Shown: positions 40,459 through 50,429 of the stretch, piece after piece
Layout: the number at the start of each line of letters is the position of its first letter
How positions within the stretch are numbered: position 1 is the stretch's first letter
Assembly (NCBI GenBank): GCA_948473115.1
Contig: CAOKWI010000003.1
Span: 1 to 64,000, forward strand
Source: an uncultured Lachnospiraceae bacterium
Lineage (GTDB): Bacteria > Bacillota > Clostridia > Lachnospirales > Lachnospiraceae
DNA: 64,000 nucleotides
Reading direction: 5' to 3'
Position numbers and translations under genes: made by a program
The notes under the pieces: model-generated
Seen by the model: the letters and a program-made list of their open reading frames with translations, nothing else
Told to the model about the DNA's origin: nothing
The model's database searches: none

Positions 40459-41322
40459 TCAGGCGTTATCCAGAAAACGCTCCAGCAGGGAACTGCCGTC
40501 ATGGGCGCCGTAGGTATTGCCGAAGCTCAGGTTTACCACCAATGGCATCTGGAGTTCCACCGCCCTTTTGACCACATAAGTCATTGCCCGCATGATCTCG
40601 GTGGTACGGGGGAATCCCAGGGCATCCGCCACTCCCAGCTTCACCACCAGCAGTTCCGCCTCTCTTGCCACGCCCCGGTATCCCGCGCTGTCTCCCACCG
40701 CAATCCCCGCCACTGCCGTCCCGTGTCCGCTGGTGTCCACACTTGGCAGGCGGTCAAACTGCAGCTGCCCGGAACCGGCTGCCAGCGCCTCATCGATCTG
40801 TTCCGACGTAAATTCCACCCCCACGGAAAATCCTTCCGGCGGACGGCGCTCCTGCGTGGGTCGGAGCGTCTGATCCCAAAGGAACCGGATCCTGGTATTC
40901 CCGGCGCTGTCCCGGAATTCCGGCAGAGCGTAGTCGATCCCCGAGTCCAGTACCGCCACCAGCACGCCACGCCCGGTCAGGCCCGGTTCCCTGAAAACCA
41001 CCGGCTCCAGACAGGAACCCTCCGTGGGCGGTATCTGCTGGTAAAAATACCTCTTGGGCTTTTCCACATATTCTATCTGCTCCAGTTCCGCCATCTGGTC
41101 CACCAGCAGTTCCGGAACGGTGAGTATGGCGTATCCCGCGATCAGGTATTCAACCCCGATCGCCAGGCTGTCCAGCGTGTCCAGACTGCCGTGGTATTTG
41201 ACGATCAGTTCCCAGGTGCGTGTCAGGACATCAAAACCTACATTTAGTTCTTCCGTCTCTTCCCTTATTTCCTCCGGTGTCTGCAACGACAGCTGCAACA
41301 GGTTTTCCAGTTTTTGATTCAT
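40459..41322 (-). CDS. Truncated S8 subtilase (Csp-like) without catalytic serine
   Basis: A 287-residue protein. Catalytic Asp is in VLVAVLDSGIDYALPEF and His in DTSGHGTAVAGIAVG, and NLSFGNTYGAHDGSSLLERFLDNA follows. Csp-like subtilases of Clostridia are about 560 residues, and their catalytic Ser (GTSxAAP) comes far behind this point. Here the frame stops at TGA directly before a terminator. Either the 3' half was deleted or a pseudoprotease is made. A residue-level pattern near the N-terminus (LLQLSLQTPEEIREETEELNVGFD) is the propeptide-like region. Confidence 0.8.
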   Translation of the reverse strand: MNQKLENLLQLSLQTPEEIREETEELNVGFDVLTRTWELIVKYHGSLDTLDSLAIGVEYLIAGYAILTVPELLVDQMAELEQIEYVEKPKRYFYQQIPPTEGSCLEPVVFREPGLTGRGVLVAVLDSGIDYALPEFRDSAGNTRIRFLWDQTLRPTQERRPPEGFSVGVEFTSEQIDEALAAGSGQLQFDRLPSVDTSGHGTAVAGIAVGDSAGYRGVAREAELLVVKLGVADALGFPRTTEIMRAMTYVVKRAVELQMPLVVNLSFGNTYGAHDGSSLLERFLDNA

Positions 41323-41459
41323 TATAATCCCCTTTTCCGCATTATTCTTTGCGCATAGACTACGTTATGAAAGACAATAGCCTTTTATCAAAACATATCG
41401 CTCCATGAATGTCCATATGACACTTTTACGAAAGACTTCAAGTTGTAGAAGTTCAGCCC

Positions 41460-41494
41460 GCGGCACCAAGCCAAGAAACATGGCTTGGTGCCGC
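41460..41494. repeat. 14-bp perfect hairpin between DUF4132 and subtilase genes
   Basis: gcggcaccaagcca and tggcttggtgccgc pair perfectly around agaaaca. No T-run follows. It lies in the 300-bp space after the DUF4132 gene and before the subtilase; the remaining bases there show no gene. Confidence 0.65.
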
Positions 41495-41623
41495 GCTTCA
41501 GATTCGCTTTATAAAACAGTTCATATTTAATGTTATCGCGCCAGTCAGGATTGGGGGATTTTTTGATTTACAGCGGGTGGATACAAAAACTGGATTTCAG
41601 CCAACCGCAAAGGTAGAAATTGT

Positions 41624-44600
41624 CTAACGCCTCCGCATCTTCCAGTTCTCGTCCCTGTCCTTGCTGGCAGCCGTTGCGCCGGCGATCTGCCGCACGATCT
41701 CACTGAAATATCTCTCCGGCACGTCTTTCAGGAGATAGGAGTTCTTATCCTCCGTCTCGTCGTACATATAACTGCCCCTCTTGATGGTTCCCGCCTGATA
41801 GAACCTGGCCTCGTACACTGTCACATCTTCGTTTGAGCCTGCCACATAGCTGCCGGAAAAGTGCAGTTCCACTCCCAGGGACAGTTCCGGATCCTCCCTG
41901 TAAAAGGTGTAAAAGCCTCCCCCGTCCTGGGTGGAGCCCCGATACCAGCCGGCTCCCATCAGCTTCCCTCCCAGGGACAGATCGTTGACGATGCAGCCCC
42001 CGAACCGCTCCAGGCTCTTCTGCTGTTCCTCCTCCTTCGTCCTGCGGTACACGGCTCTGTCAAGCTGTTCGACAGGCTGCGTGATCTCATAATCCTCCAG
42101 CTGCTGTTTCCATGCCTCCAGGGACTCCTTCGAAAGTTCGATGGGGTGCACCAGGCCGATGGTTCCATTGTCCTGCGGCAGTGTAAACTCCTCCTCGTCC
42201 TCCGTGTTAAAGGAACCGTCCTCCATATAGCGGAAGCTTTCCACCAGCTTTCCTTCCTCATAGATGCCCCAGACCAGTCCTATGGCAAACTGGTGCATAA
42301 TGGGATTCTTCACAAACAGATCCTTCCATGCCGGCACCTTCCACTGACGTTCCGTGGACAGCGCCATGTCCAGCCGCATCTTCTGACTGCCCACAGTGGC
42401 TTTCATCTGTTTCTTCATCTGTTTGAATGCCTCGTAGGCTGCCGCGGCTTTTTCCTCGTCGTCCCGCCTGCCCGGCGCGGGAAGGTTTTTCAGCTTCTTC
42501 CCACCCTCGTCAAACACTTCCACCTCCAGTGCGGGAGTGATCGTCACGGTAAATCTGCGTCCGCCGTAATCAAAATGGCGCTCCATCTTTTCATCAAATC
42601 CCAGATCCGGCACGATCCTGTCCGCCAGTTCCTCCTTCGTGATCCCCAGCTGGGATGCGGCGAACTCCAGGGCTTTCCCCGCCGCCGCTTTCACCTGTTT
42701 GAACTTGAATTTCCGGGAGATCCCATCCACCGTCAGCAGCGCCTGGGGACTGGGGCTCAGCGCCAGCGCCTGCACTGCCTCCGACGCGATGGCGCCCCGG
42801 GCCGCCTGGGGCCATTCCTGGATCTGATGGCGCATCCTCTCCACCATGGAGCTGCCTCCATGAATGGCGACTGCGTAGAGCACCCAGCGTTTCTTGGACT
42901 CCGCCCCAGCCTCCAGCCACTTGTCAAAGAGTTCGTTCATATACAGTGCCAGTTCCTCCTCCACAAGGCCCTCCGCCAGCATCGCCGCGCTGGGACTGAT
43001 GCCGCAGGGGGACATGGCGGAATAGCTTAACAGGATCGCCTGCAGGTACTCCTCCGACGCCTCCCCGCCGTCCTTTCTATGTACCTTGGAAAAGGGCGTC
43101 TCATAGGCCCAGGCAAGGGTGCGCTTCTTATTCCCCTTGTGGAGTTCCTTTACCAGATCCTCCGTGGAAATGTTTCTTGCGCCGGACTGTCCGCCGCCAT
43201 CCCCATTCAGCGCACTGTCAAGAAGCGCCCGGACCTTTCCGTTCTTCTCCTTCTCCAGGGCTTCCATGAAAAGATCCTTATATTTCCCGTTGTCCCATTT
43301 TGCCAGCACACGAACTGCCACATCCCTGTCCGCCGCCTTTTTGGAGGAAAGCAGCGCTGTGATATCCTCCTCCCAGTCCGTCTGCCGATACAGCAGTTCC
43401 AGAAGCTCCTCCTTCACTGCCTTTGCCGTATCCTGGGCAAATTTCAGGATCTCCGCCCTGTTCTGCCCAGGGTCTTCCGAAAGGAGTCTCAGTCCCAGGC
43501 TCCTTCCGATACTGCCCGCTTCCCGGATTGCCGCCAGCATCTCCTCCCGTCTCTGCGCCAGGTATCCCCGGAAGATCTCTGTTGACGTCTCCTCGTATAC
43601 CTTCGCGCCCTCCGGTCCCAGGCAGTAGGTATCCGCGATATCCTCATAACCGGCCAGCTGGTACCTTAAGGGCAGCTTCACCGATTCCGCCGCGGAAAAC
43701 AGCTTCTTCACATCCTCCGCCTTTACATAATTATAGCTGAAAACGTATACGTACTTTGTAAATCCTCCGCACAGCATCAGCAGGGCCACAACCTTATTAT
43801 GTAATTCATCATACCCGAAACCATCGCGGTAGCTTTTTAAAACATCCCAGAATTTGCTCACACTATATCCACCGCTGATATCCAAAAGCTTTTTCCCGCA
43901 GGCGCAGAACGGCTCTATCTGATCCGTCCCGCCCTCCAGGTATGCCTTCACCTCACTGCCGACGTTTTGATCCGTCATTTTCACAAAGGCGTCGATCACC
44001 TTCGCCCGCTGCCTGCGCACCCCTGTCCCGATCCTGGCCTGGTATTCGGCGGGATGCACCTGCTGCAGAACGGATGCCATGGTATTATAGATCTGGAAAT
44101 CAGCCTTCTCCATATATTCCAGGAAGCACTCCCTGTTGCGCCGGCACTGGGCTTTTAAGACCGCTATGTCACCCTTCTGCGCCGCCCAGTTGATGTATTG
44201 CCGGGGCTCTATCCCGAAAATCCCGTCATATTCCCCGCCTCTCCTGGCCCGGTCCCGCCGCACATCCAGAAAAGCCATCATATTTTCCATCACATCCAGA
44301 TTCGCCCTGAGACAGATCTTCACCACGTTTTTCAGCCGCGCCGACAAAGGATAATTGAGGAAACTCATGCCCCCGAAAAGCTGCAGCCAAAACTGGTTGA
44401 CCATGTGATTAGCAGTCTCCGCCATTTTCAATATCCTGGCATCCACCTGGTCCTGCTCGACGGCCTTCCTGATCGTCTTCCAGTTCGCCAGCACAGCGGG
44501 ATCCATATAGATCTGAGAAAGGCTGTCCACGATCTCATCCTCGTACTCCCGCATCAGCCGGGCATCCTGTCCCTCCAGACTGCCCTGCCCCGCATCGGGA

Positions 44601-45139
44601 TATTTCGCCACAAAGTATGCGCCAAAAAGGACCAGACGGCCCGCAGGCGATTTGTTTTTCTGATAGGCAAGAGCCTTCAGGATATTTTCGGGATCGCCGT
44701 CAGCCGCCTTGATTAAATCAGGAATCGAATTGGGGCGGCGCAGATACGTCACATCCCCCATCTTTGGCGCATAAACCGCCGCCCTCTTCTCCGGCTCAGA
44801 GGGGAAAAAGTCAAGGTGCCTGCCATAGTAGAGCGGATGCCTGGGCATCAGCACCGCCATGCTTGTGGACTGGCCTGCGGCAAAAAGGAACTGCGCCATT
44901 CTCCTGGCTTCCCCGCTCCCGCCCTGATTCATCAGCTGGGACAGCGCCGATTCACATTGCTGCGCCTTGTCGGAAGAAAGATTTGACATATCCCGGAACG
45001 CCACCTTCTCCAATTCCTGCTGCTCCACACTTCCCAGCAGATAATCCTCCGCCAGCGACAGTTCGTCATCCGTAAACAATTCTGTCTGTTCCAGGGCTTC
45101 CCTGGCTTTTGTAATACGTTGGTCTTCTGAATGAATCAT
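41624..45139 (-). CDS. yehI-like: DUF4132-domain protein (E. coli YehI/MolR-like)
   Basis: A protein of 1,171 residues. Long helical repeats take up the first 800 residues (for example LLLSSKKAADRDVAVRVLAKWDNGKYKDLFMEALEKEKNGKVRALL, HEAT-like). The C-terminal part MRLDMALSTERQWKVPAWKDLFVKNPIMHQFAIGLVWGIYEEGKLVESFRYMEDGSF matches DUF4132. In E. coli the equivalent YehI lies near yehL, yehM, yehP and yehQ, whose counterparts are at 48.6-55.2 kb here. The ATG at 45139 follows CAGGAGGAAAT; the frame extends to 45268 without such a site. Function unknown; it may be the large scaffold or effector of that system. Confidence 0.85.
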   Translation of the reverse strand: MIHSEDQRITKAREALEQTELFTDDELSLAEDYLLGSVEQQELEKVAFRDMSNLSSDKAQQCESALSQLMNQGGSGEARRMAQFLFAAGQSTSMAVLMPRHPLYYGRHLDFFPSEPEKRAAVYAPKMGDVTYLRRPNSIPDLIKAADGDPENILKALAYQKNKSPAGRLVLFGAYFVAKYPDAGQGSLEGQDARLMREYEDEIVDSLSQIYMDPAVLANWKTIRKAVEQDQVDARILKMAETANHMVNQFWLQLFGGMSFLNYPLSARLKNVVKICLRANLDVMENMMAFLDVRRDRARRGGEYDGIFGIEPRQYINWAAQKGDIAVLKAQCRRNRECFLEYMEKADFQIYNTMASVLQQVHPAEYQARIGTGVRRQRAKVIDAFVKMTDQNVGSEVKAYLEGGTDQIEPFCACGKKLLDISGGYSVSKFWDVLKSYRDGFGYDELHNKVVALLMLCGGFTKYVYVFSYNYVKAEDVKKLFSAAESVKLPLRYQLAGYEDIADTYCLGPEGAKVYEETSTEIFRGYLAQRREEMLAAIREAGSIGRSLGLRLLSEDPGQNRAEILKFAQDTAKAVKEELLELLYRQTDWEEDITALLSSKKAADRDVAVRVLAKWDNGKYKDLFMEALEKEKNGKVRALLDSALNGDGGGQSGARNISTEDLVKELHKGNKKRTLAWAYETPFSKVHRKDGGEASEEYLQAILLSYSAMSPCGISPSAAMLAEGLVEEELALYMNELFDKWLEAGAESKKRWVLYAVAIHGGSSMVERMRHQIQEWPQAARGAIASEAVQALALSPSPQALLTVDGISRKFKFKQVKAAAGKALEFAASQLGITKEELADRIVPDLGFDEKMERHFDYGGRRFTVTITPALEVEVFDEGGKKLKNLPAPGRRDDEEKAAAAYEAFKQMKKQMKATVGSQKMRLDMALSTERQWKVPAWKDLFVKNPIMHQFAIGLVWGIYEEGKLVESFRYMEDGSFNTEDEEEFTLPQDNGTIGLVHPIELSKESLEAWKQQLEDYEITQPVEQLDRAVYRRTKEEEQQKSLERFGGCIVNDLSLGGKLMGAGWYRGSTQDGGGFYTFYREDPELSLGVELHFSGSYVAGSNEDVTVYEARFYQAGTIKRGSYMYDETEDKNSYLLKDVPERYFSEIVRQIAGATAASKDRDENWKMRRR

Positions 45140-45586
45140 ATTTCCTCCTGTTCTGACCGCCCTGCGGCAGTCTGCTTTTGTTTCTTTCCTCCTCGCAGAT
45201 GCCGGCGTAAACGACAAGTACCGAGTCATTCGAGTAGGATGCGGCGACCAACCGCCGTCCTCACACACTATATTACGTATCCAAATTGATAAAAATATTT
45301 CTTGGGTGCTATCGTTTTTACATTTACTGCAAATGCCCTAAAATAAACACTTTTCAAAAAGGCATATGCACCCAAGCATAAGCAGCTACCGTTTTAATAG
45401 TTAGGATTGCTGCATTTTTGATTTTTCAGAGTGTAAAATTTGACGGTAAACCATTTTCAGAGAGGTTATCGTTATTTTTTTCACCCAATACTCTCGCATT
45501 ATATTTTACCAGAATAAGCGGCGGATTTCCATACGCAAAAACAGCAAGCAGGATATCCGGAACTCCCTGGAACCTGCCCGCAGCCA
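45140..45586. other. Intergenic, AT-rich, no gene seen
   Basis: Contains a 9-bp inverted repeat (cttgggtgc at 45301-45309, gcacccaag at 45368-45376) and AT-rich bases that may hold the promoter of the DUF4132 gene. Short frames here have no ribosome binding sites. Confidence 0.4.
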
Positions 45587-45676
45587 TCAAATCTCTGTGC
45601 TGACTTCCGCCCCGTTACGGAAGGTGAACACCACCCTGCCGTCGGAATGCACCGTTGCATAACCAAGACTTGATTT
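45587..45676 (-). pseudogene. Site-specific recombinase, 3' remnant
   Basis: The minus strand reads SSLGYATVHSDGRVVFTFRNGAEVSTEI and stops. This is the C-terminal type of large serine recombinases and transposon resolvases in Clostridia. An in-frame TAG lies just before it. It hints that the AT-rich stretch between the two parts of the Yeh-like system came by insertion. Confidence 0.5.
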
Positions 45677-45988
45677 CTACAGAAACATGGGAGATATCCC
45701 TCCTGCTATAACGAAAATACTTTTCAGAATTGTGAGGATTCTACACATCCCGCTTCTCTGCGGTCGCCTCTCTACAGAAAGTGCAGTCTGCGCATCCCGT
45801 CCATAAGCAATAAAAAAGAACAGCTCTGCCCCAAAAGAAAACAGCACTGACATTTCTGCCAATGCTGTAAAATATACGCCTACACAATTATCGAATACCC
45901 TGGGGTTCTCACCAAGAACTGATGCCCATATGATTTATATACCTATGGTGTTAGTCTGAATGTTGTCGCTCATATTCCTCCTTGTTGG

Positions 45989-46013
45989 ACAATGCGTCCT
46001 GTGGACGCATTGT
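45989..46013. repeat. 11-bp perfect hairpin with 3-nt loop
   Basis: acaatgcgtcc and ggacgcattgt are perfectly complementary around tgt. It lies downstream of the Rpn-family gene (minus strand) and may end its transcript, though only short T-runs follow. The rest of 45,677-46,136 shows no supported gene. Confidence 0.6.
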
Positions 46014-46136
46014 TATTTTGATATTATACTGCATAACGCTGAATACTGCCTAATGTAATCATGCGATTGAACCAGTCAGCGTTATGCAGTCTGGTTTCAC
46101 GGCAAGTGAAATCGTTAAGCAGTATAAATTGTTGAT

Positions 46137-47012
46137 TTATGCCAGTTGCATAATTTCGGCTTCTAATTCCTTGATGTCACTATCAAGCAAATTAGGAAAA
46201 CAATCAGATACTTCATCAATTTTTATCTTCCCTAATTTCAAAAGTCTACGGGCATTTTCTTTTGTTTCTTCATAACGCTCACTCTTAATAAACGACTTCA
46301 TAATCTGTTCATCATCAAACAAACTCATCATAATCGTCACAACCTCCTTTTCCCTGTCTAGCAAATATTCCTTTAAGACATTCCTGTCTTTGCATATACG
46401 GATTGTTTCCGTAACTGCCTTTTGTGTCATTCCATGCTGTTTTGTCTGCTCGTTAAAAACTTTGCAGAAAATAATGTACTGATTGATAATGTCATCTGTA
46501 TCGCTCTCATAGATAACCTTTGCTTTTACCTCAATATCTATATCCGCGCCCTCGAAAAATTCTTTCGACAGAGATATTTTATCGGGTTTCCTCCCTTTGT
46601 TTCCCGTAAAAATCACATAAAGTTCAGGCTTTGGCATTTTTACTTTCCTGCTTTTGTAATAGTCTTGGCAGGTACGCTGAAAATATTCGTGATAGCTTTG
46701 CGCCAGATATAGCAAAACTCTTACTAAAATATTCACTGTCCATGTAGATTGTGCCTCCACAAGTATCATCAGCTTATTATTAGCAATAAAGCCTAAATCA
46801 TTATACAGATTATCCGTCAATACATTTGTGATCGTCACATCTGTAAGGGAATCCTCTGTTGCCGTGGTGTCCTCTGGGTGGAGCGTTTTATACAACTTTA
46901 GCAGATAACTTTTGTTTTGAAAAAGGTCAAGGAATACGCTGTTTTTTGCTGTACGTTTTGCCATGCGACGTGTCACATTGACTTCCTCTATCTGTTTTGT
47001 ATCGTCCTGCAC
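46137..47012 (-). CDS. Rpn-family recombination-promoting nuclease / PD-(D/E)XK transposase-like protein
   Basis: A 291-residue protein. RTAKNSVFLDLFQNKSYLLKLYKTLHPED is the usual start of Rpn proteins. LGFIANNKLMILVEAQSTWTVNILVRVLLYLAQSYHEYF carries the ExQ nuclease motif (VEAQS). PKPELYVIFTGN follows. Members are often multicopy and act as DNases that promote recombination. The GTG at 47012 has GAGGTG nearby; the frame extends to 47072. The gene is AT-rich compared with its neighbours, as expected for a recent arrival. Confidence 0.85.
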   Translation of the reverse strand: MQDDTKQIEEVNVTRRMAKRTAKNSVFLDLFQNKSYLLKLYKTLHPEDTTATEDSLTDVTITNVLTDNLYNDLGFIANNKLMILVEAQSTWTVNILVRVLLYLAQSYHEYFQRTCQDYYKSRKVKMPKPELYVIFTGNKGRKPDKISLSKEFFEGADIDIEVKAKVIYESDTDDIINQYIIFCKVFNEQTKQHGMTQKAVTETIRICKDRNVLKEYLLDREKEVVTIMMSLFDDEQIMKSFIKSERYEETKENARRLLKLGKIKIDEVSDCFPNLLDSDIKELEAEIMQLA

Positions 47013-47165
47013 TTTAACACCTCGATTTCTAAAATCTGTGACACAAGATACGATATATCTTGTTCTTGCCATACTTCAATTATACAAAAAAACGTCTGCT
47101 TTTACAATAAAATTCACATTAAATTGTTAGTGCTGTTTCTTTCTACAAATGAAAATCAGCAAATA

Positions 47166-47858
47166 TCAATCAAACATTATCAATAATTTATCCAATGAAC
47201 TTATTTCTTTATCTTGCCCATAACATTTAATTGCATTATCTCTATTTATTAAAATAGAATATGCTCCCGCATTGACGGCACACATTATATCTTTTTCTTC
47301 ATCACCGACAAATGCCATTTCCTTAATATCAATCTGCATTTTTCTCGATAGAAGTTTTAATCCATCTGCACATGGTTTTCTGTAACCCACATCATTGGAA
47401 GTCAGCGGATAATCTATATACTTTATTATTGCACTGATATCTTCCAAAGCGTACACATTGTCCATACCATACGGAACATCAGATAACGTGCCTAACAATA
47501 TTCCTTTATCGGAAAGTCGTTTTAGAGTTTCTTCAACTTCCGAGAACACAGTGCAATCGCGCCTAAAATATAAAAAGAAGTGATGTTTAACTTGCTCTAT
47601 ATCTTCCATTGGAATATCCATAGCACTCAGAATTTCATTAAAAATCCGCTCGGAGGATACTTCATAATCCCGTGGATTCACTCTTGTATTATATTTAGTC
47701 AATATCCGATAGGCAAGCTGATAATGACTTTCCGAAAAAGTGTAACCGCATTTTTCGGAGATGCTTTTAAATGCTGATCTATATAATTCCGACCAATTTA
47801 ATGGTTTTTTATACTCAACCAAAGTTTGCCCAATATCAAACACAATAGCTTTAAGCAT
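47166..47858 (-). CDS. HAD-superfamily hydrolase
   Basis: A 230-residue HAD phosphatase-like protein. Motif I is FDIGQTL (the second Asp replaced by Gly-Gln), motif II is GTLSDVP, and motif IV is FVGDEEKDIMCAVNAGAYSILINR. The nucleophile Asp is present, but motif I has DIGQT rather than DxDxT, as in several HAD proteins with altered activity. AAAGGAGG precedes the ATG at 47858. AT-rich. It may be a phosphatase, with substrate unknown. Confidence 0.85.
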   Translation of the reverse strand: MLKAIVFDIGQTLVEYKKPLNWSELYRSAFKSISEKCGYTFSESHYQLAYRILTKYNTRVNPRDYEVSSERIFNEILSAMDIPMEDIEQVKHHFFLYFRRDCTVFSEVEETLKRLSDKGILLGTLSDVPYGMDNVYALEDISAIIKYIDYPLTSNDVGYRKPCADGLKLLSRKMQIDIKEMAFVGDEEKDIMCAVNAGAYSILINRDNAIKCYGQDKEISSLDKLLIMFD

Positions 47859-48039
47859 GATCAATTCCCTCCTTTCCGCCAGTAACGCGTAAATACTATG
47901 CCGTGGCTGGTTTGAATATATAACCAGCGCCATTTCGCTTTCCTCTGCCATCCTATCCCCTTAGATACTTCCGACTTATCCTTTCCCCTTCTCCCCATAT
48001 CCCTATGGATATTTTTCCGGTATACGTCTAAAATTCCTA

Positions 48040-48414
48040 TCACGCGTTAAAAACGCACCCAAATTTACGGGATGTACCGACATACCGCTCCATCCCGCGG
48101 TCATATGTTACCTTCTGCCTGCATAAATATAAATATTCATTGATCTGCGTGTACAACTCCGCTATCTGTGCTGTTTTTCTCTCCATCTGGTGACGGCCTG
48201 CGGAAATATAACCCGTCAGTTCCTCCAACAGCTCCGACAGGTATTTCATTCCATACCGCCGGGTCTTTACCGCCGCTTGTTCCATACCCTGTATGGTACT
48301 GTCGTGCACCGTGTCAAAACCGCTCTGGCACAGTTCCGTCATCAGCGCAAGGACGTCCTCCGCGATCTCTCCCACTGCTGCATATTTTGATCCGGAATCC
48401 TCAGCGAACTCCAT
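48040..48414 (-). CDS. Unknown helical protein, last gene of the MoxR-VWA operon
   Basis: A 124-residue, wholly helical protein (VGEIAEDVLALMTELCQSGFDTVHDSTIQGMEQAAVKTRRYGMKYLSELLEELTGYISAGRHQMERKTAQIAELY). No domain recognised. GGGAGG stands 6 nt before the ATG at 48414. It follows the SWIM gene by 197 bp; that space shows only a short AACCA/TGGTT hairpin. It may be an accessory subunit or simply a downstream gene. Confidence 0.6.
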   Translation of the reverse strand: MEFAEDSGSKYAAVGEIAEDVLALMTELCQSGFDTVHDSTIQGMEQAAVKTRRYGMKYLSELLEELTGYISAGRHQMERKTAQIAELYTQINEYLYLCRQKVTYDRGMERYVGTSRKFGCVFNA

Positions 48415-48611
48415 ATGCGTCCTCCCTTCCATGCCACTGTACTGCGCCCAGCCAGACCCCGCAGAAGCTCCCTGCAACCAACAGAGGGTCGAACCAGAGC
48501 GCAATACATCCATAAAAAGCTGCGGTCAAGCCCTTTAGGACATTGTAACCCTCGCGGCATTCGCCAGTATGTCCAAACCAGCCAAAGGTTGGTTTTAAGC
48601 AGCCGCTTGGC

Positions 48612-50429
48612 TCATTGCCCGCGGGAGCAAAGATTCTCCTGCATCGCCACCGGGTACATCCGCAGCCTTCCCTCCTTCAGATATACTTTTCCCACAAAGC
48701 AGGGCAGTCTTTGCTCCGAAAGCTTTTCCAGGTATCGGATCGTGCCGGCTTCCTCCTTGGAGTATGCCACCTCTATGGCGACCTCCCGCTCCGCTTCGTC
48801 ATACAATGCCATGGAAAGCAGCTGTCCTGTCTGGGAAAATTCCGCAGCCTTCCGGGCAGCCGGCTGTACAAAAACGAGCTCCGCAGCCTCCTGGGAACTG
48901 TTCCCTGCAAGCCATGCTTTCCGTCGCTTTCCGATCTGTTCCGAGAAAAGCTTTCCGAAATCCCTGTAATACCAGCCTTCTATATCGGACAGCGACAGCC
49001 TTTGCTCTCCCGTGATCTCGCCCCTGGTATCCTGGCTGGCGGAGAGCCGTCCCCTCTCGTCACATTTCGCCCCTGTCAGGCTGATCCTGACTTTCAAAAG
49101 CTCCTCCATGGAAATCCCCAGTCCCCAGGGAGCCTGCGCTTTCTCCGTAAATTTCCTTCTCCTTCCCTTTTCATAAAATACGGGTCTGGCATTGGTATAA
49201 GTGTACCACTTTTTCGTATTCTCTTCCAGGAAATATACCGTTTCCCCCTCATAGCCTGTGCCGCTGTCAAAGTGCTCCAGCCCGATACCGATGAGATCCA
49301 GCCTGCCCACGGGAACATATTCCGCACGAAATTCCCCTGCGTATTGCTTTACTTCCATGCTGCTGCCCGCCTGCCGCAGAAGTCTTACACGTCTGTAAAG
49401 CCTTGTGATCTGCCCCATGAGATCTTCCGTTTGAAAGGCGGCTTTCCGTTTGAAATATCCCTCATAGGATGTAAAAAGCCCCCGGAAATACCCTTCAAAC
49501 CTGGCAAGCCCTGCATTATGGGCAAGGACAGCAAGCCGTTCCATATGATCCAGCACATCCGGAGAAGTCCTGGAAAGCCCGGTTGCCAGAAGTTCCTCTA
49601 AAAACTGCTGCATCTGCCCCGCCGCCTCCTGCACTCTGTCCATGTCATAAGCCGGCTCACCCGCTGCCTCCCCTGTCAGTTCCTCCCTGGTCAGCTTTCC
49701 GGTCTCCAGCCTGCACCAAAGGATAGCGGCGGCCTTGTGCGCGCACAGTTCCTTTTTATGACAGGTACAGGAGGAATATTCCAGGGGAGACAGGAGTTTG
49801 ACCACCGCGCCCGCATCCGCTTCCCTGCCGGGGAGATGCACGGTGACAGTAGAAGCATACCGGATCTGAGGCCTGATCCCTGACAGAACCTGACTGATAA
49901 AATTTTGGAACTGTCGGTTACCAAGGGCTTTTTTAAGGGTCTGGAGGGGATACCCGTCGATTTCCCGTAGGACTTTTTGGGAGGCTGCGAACTCCATGGA
50001 TTCTCCCGTCTGTTCAGGCTCCTTTTCCGGCGGAAGCTTTCCTTCCTCCCCCTGTCCGGAAACTGCTGCCTTTGCCGCATCCCCTTTCACATTTTCCACC
50101 ACATCAGAGCCACCGGAAGTTTCCTGGGCGCTTTCCCCCATATCAGGACTGTCAGCGGTTCGCCGGACGCTTTCCTTCAGCGTCAGTACCGCCTGCACCA
50201 CATGGCGGCAGATACTCCGGGAAGGGCAGCTGCATCCGCTTTCCCCCAGTGGAAACCGGACTGTCACCGTCTCCCCTCCCACTTTCACAACAGTCTCTTC
50301 GCCCAGGCTCAGGACTTCCGCCGCGGACTCTTCCTTATCCTTATACGCCCGCTTTACAATTCCTCTATTGCTGATGCCAATGAGGTAATCGTCATCCACA
50401 TCCGCCAGCCGTTCCTTCCAGTCAATCAT
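48612..50429 (-). CDS. yehQ-like: SWIM zinc-finger protein with two SWIM motifs (YehQ-like)
   Basis: A protein of about 605 residues. Near residue 66, SGCSCPSRSICRHVVQAVL is a CxCx5CxH SWIM finger, and near residue 230, SSCTCHKKELCAHKAAAILW is a second one. SWIM fingers bind DNA or proteins. The long C-terminal part has a beta-rich region (VGRLDLIGIGLEHFDSGTGYEGETVYFLEENTKKWY). The start ATG at 50429 is chosen because the 50-bp tandem repeat upstream places three equivalent ATG codons at 50529, 50479 and 50429, and only the last opens the long frame. E. coli YehQ has the same role beside a MoxR-VWA pair. Confidence 0.85.
   Translation of the reverse strand: MIDWKERLADVDDDYLIGISNRGIVKRAYKDKEESAAEVLSLGEETVVKVGGETVTVRFPLGESGCSCPSRSICRHVVQAVLTLKESVRRTADSPDMGESAQETSGGSDVVENVKGDAAKAAVSGQGEEGKLPPEKEPEQTGESMEFAASQKVLREIDGYPLQTLKKALGNRQFQNFISQVLSGIRPQIRYASTVTVHLPGREADAGAVVKLLSPLEYSSCTCHKKELCAHKAAAILWCRLETGKLTREELTGEAAGEPAYDMDRVQEAAGQMQQFLEELLATGLSRTSPDVLDHMERLAVLAHNAGLARFEGYFRGLFTSYEGYFKRKAAFQTEDLMGQITRLYRRVRLLRQAGSSMEVKQYAGEFRAEYVPVGRLDLIGIGLEHFDSGTGYEGETVYFLEENTKKWYTYTNARPVFYEKGRRRKFTEKAQAPWGLGISMEELLKVRISLTGAKCDERGRLSASQDTRGEITGEQRLSLSDIEGWYYRDFGKLFSEQIGKRRKAWLAGNSSQEAAELVFVQPAARKAAEFSQTGQLLSMALYDEAEREVAIEVAYSKEEAGTIRYLEKLSEQRLPCFVGKVYLKEGRLRMYPVAMQENLCSRGQ

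Noticed and set aside
45140..45268. N-terminal extension of the DUF4132 protein
   Set aside because: The ATG at 45139 has a strong ribosome binding site; the 43 extra residues are Arg/Ser-rich and look non-coding.
45677..45862. 61-codon frame downstream of the Rpn gene
   Set aside because: No ribosome binding site; it overlaps the recombinase remnant region and has no recognisable features.
47861..48043. 60-codon minus-strand frame between the HAD and unknown helical genes
   Set aside because: No ribosome binding site and no protein-like pattern; it covers the leader of the HAD gene.
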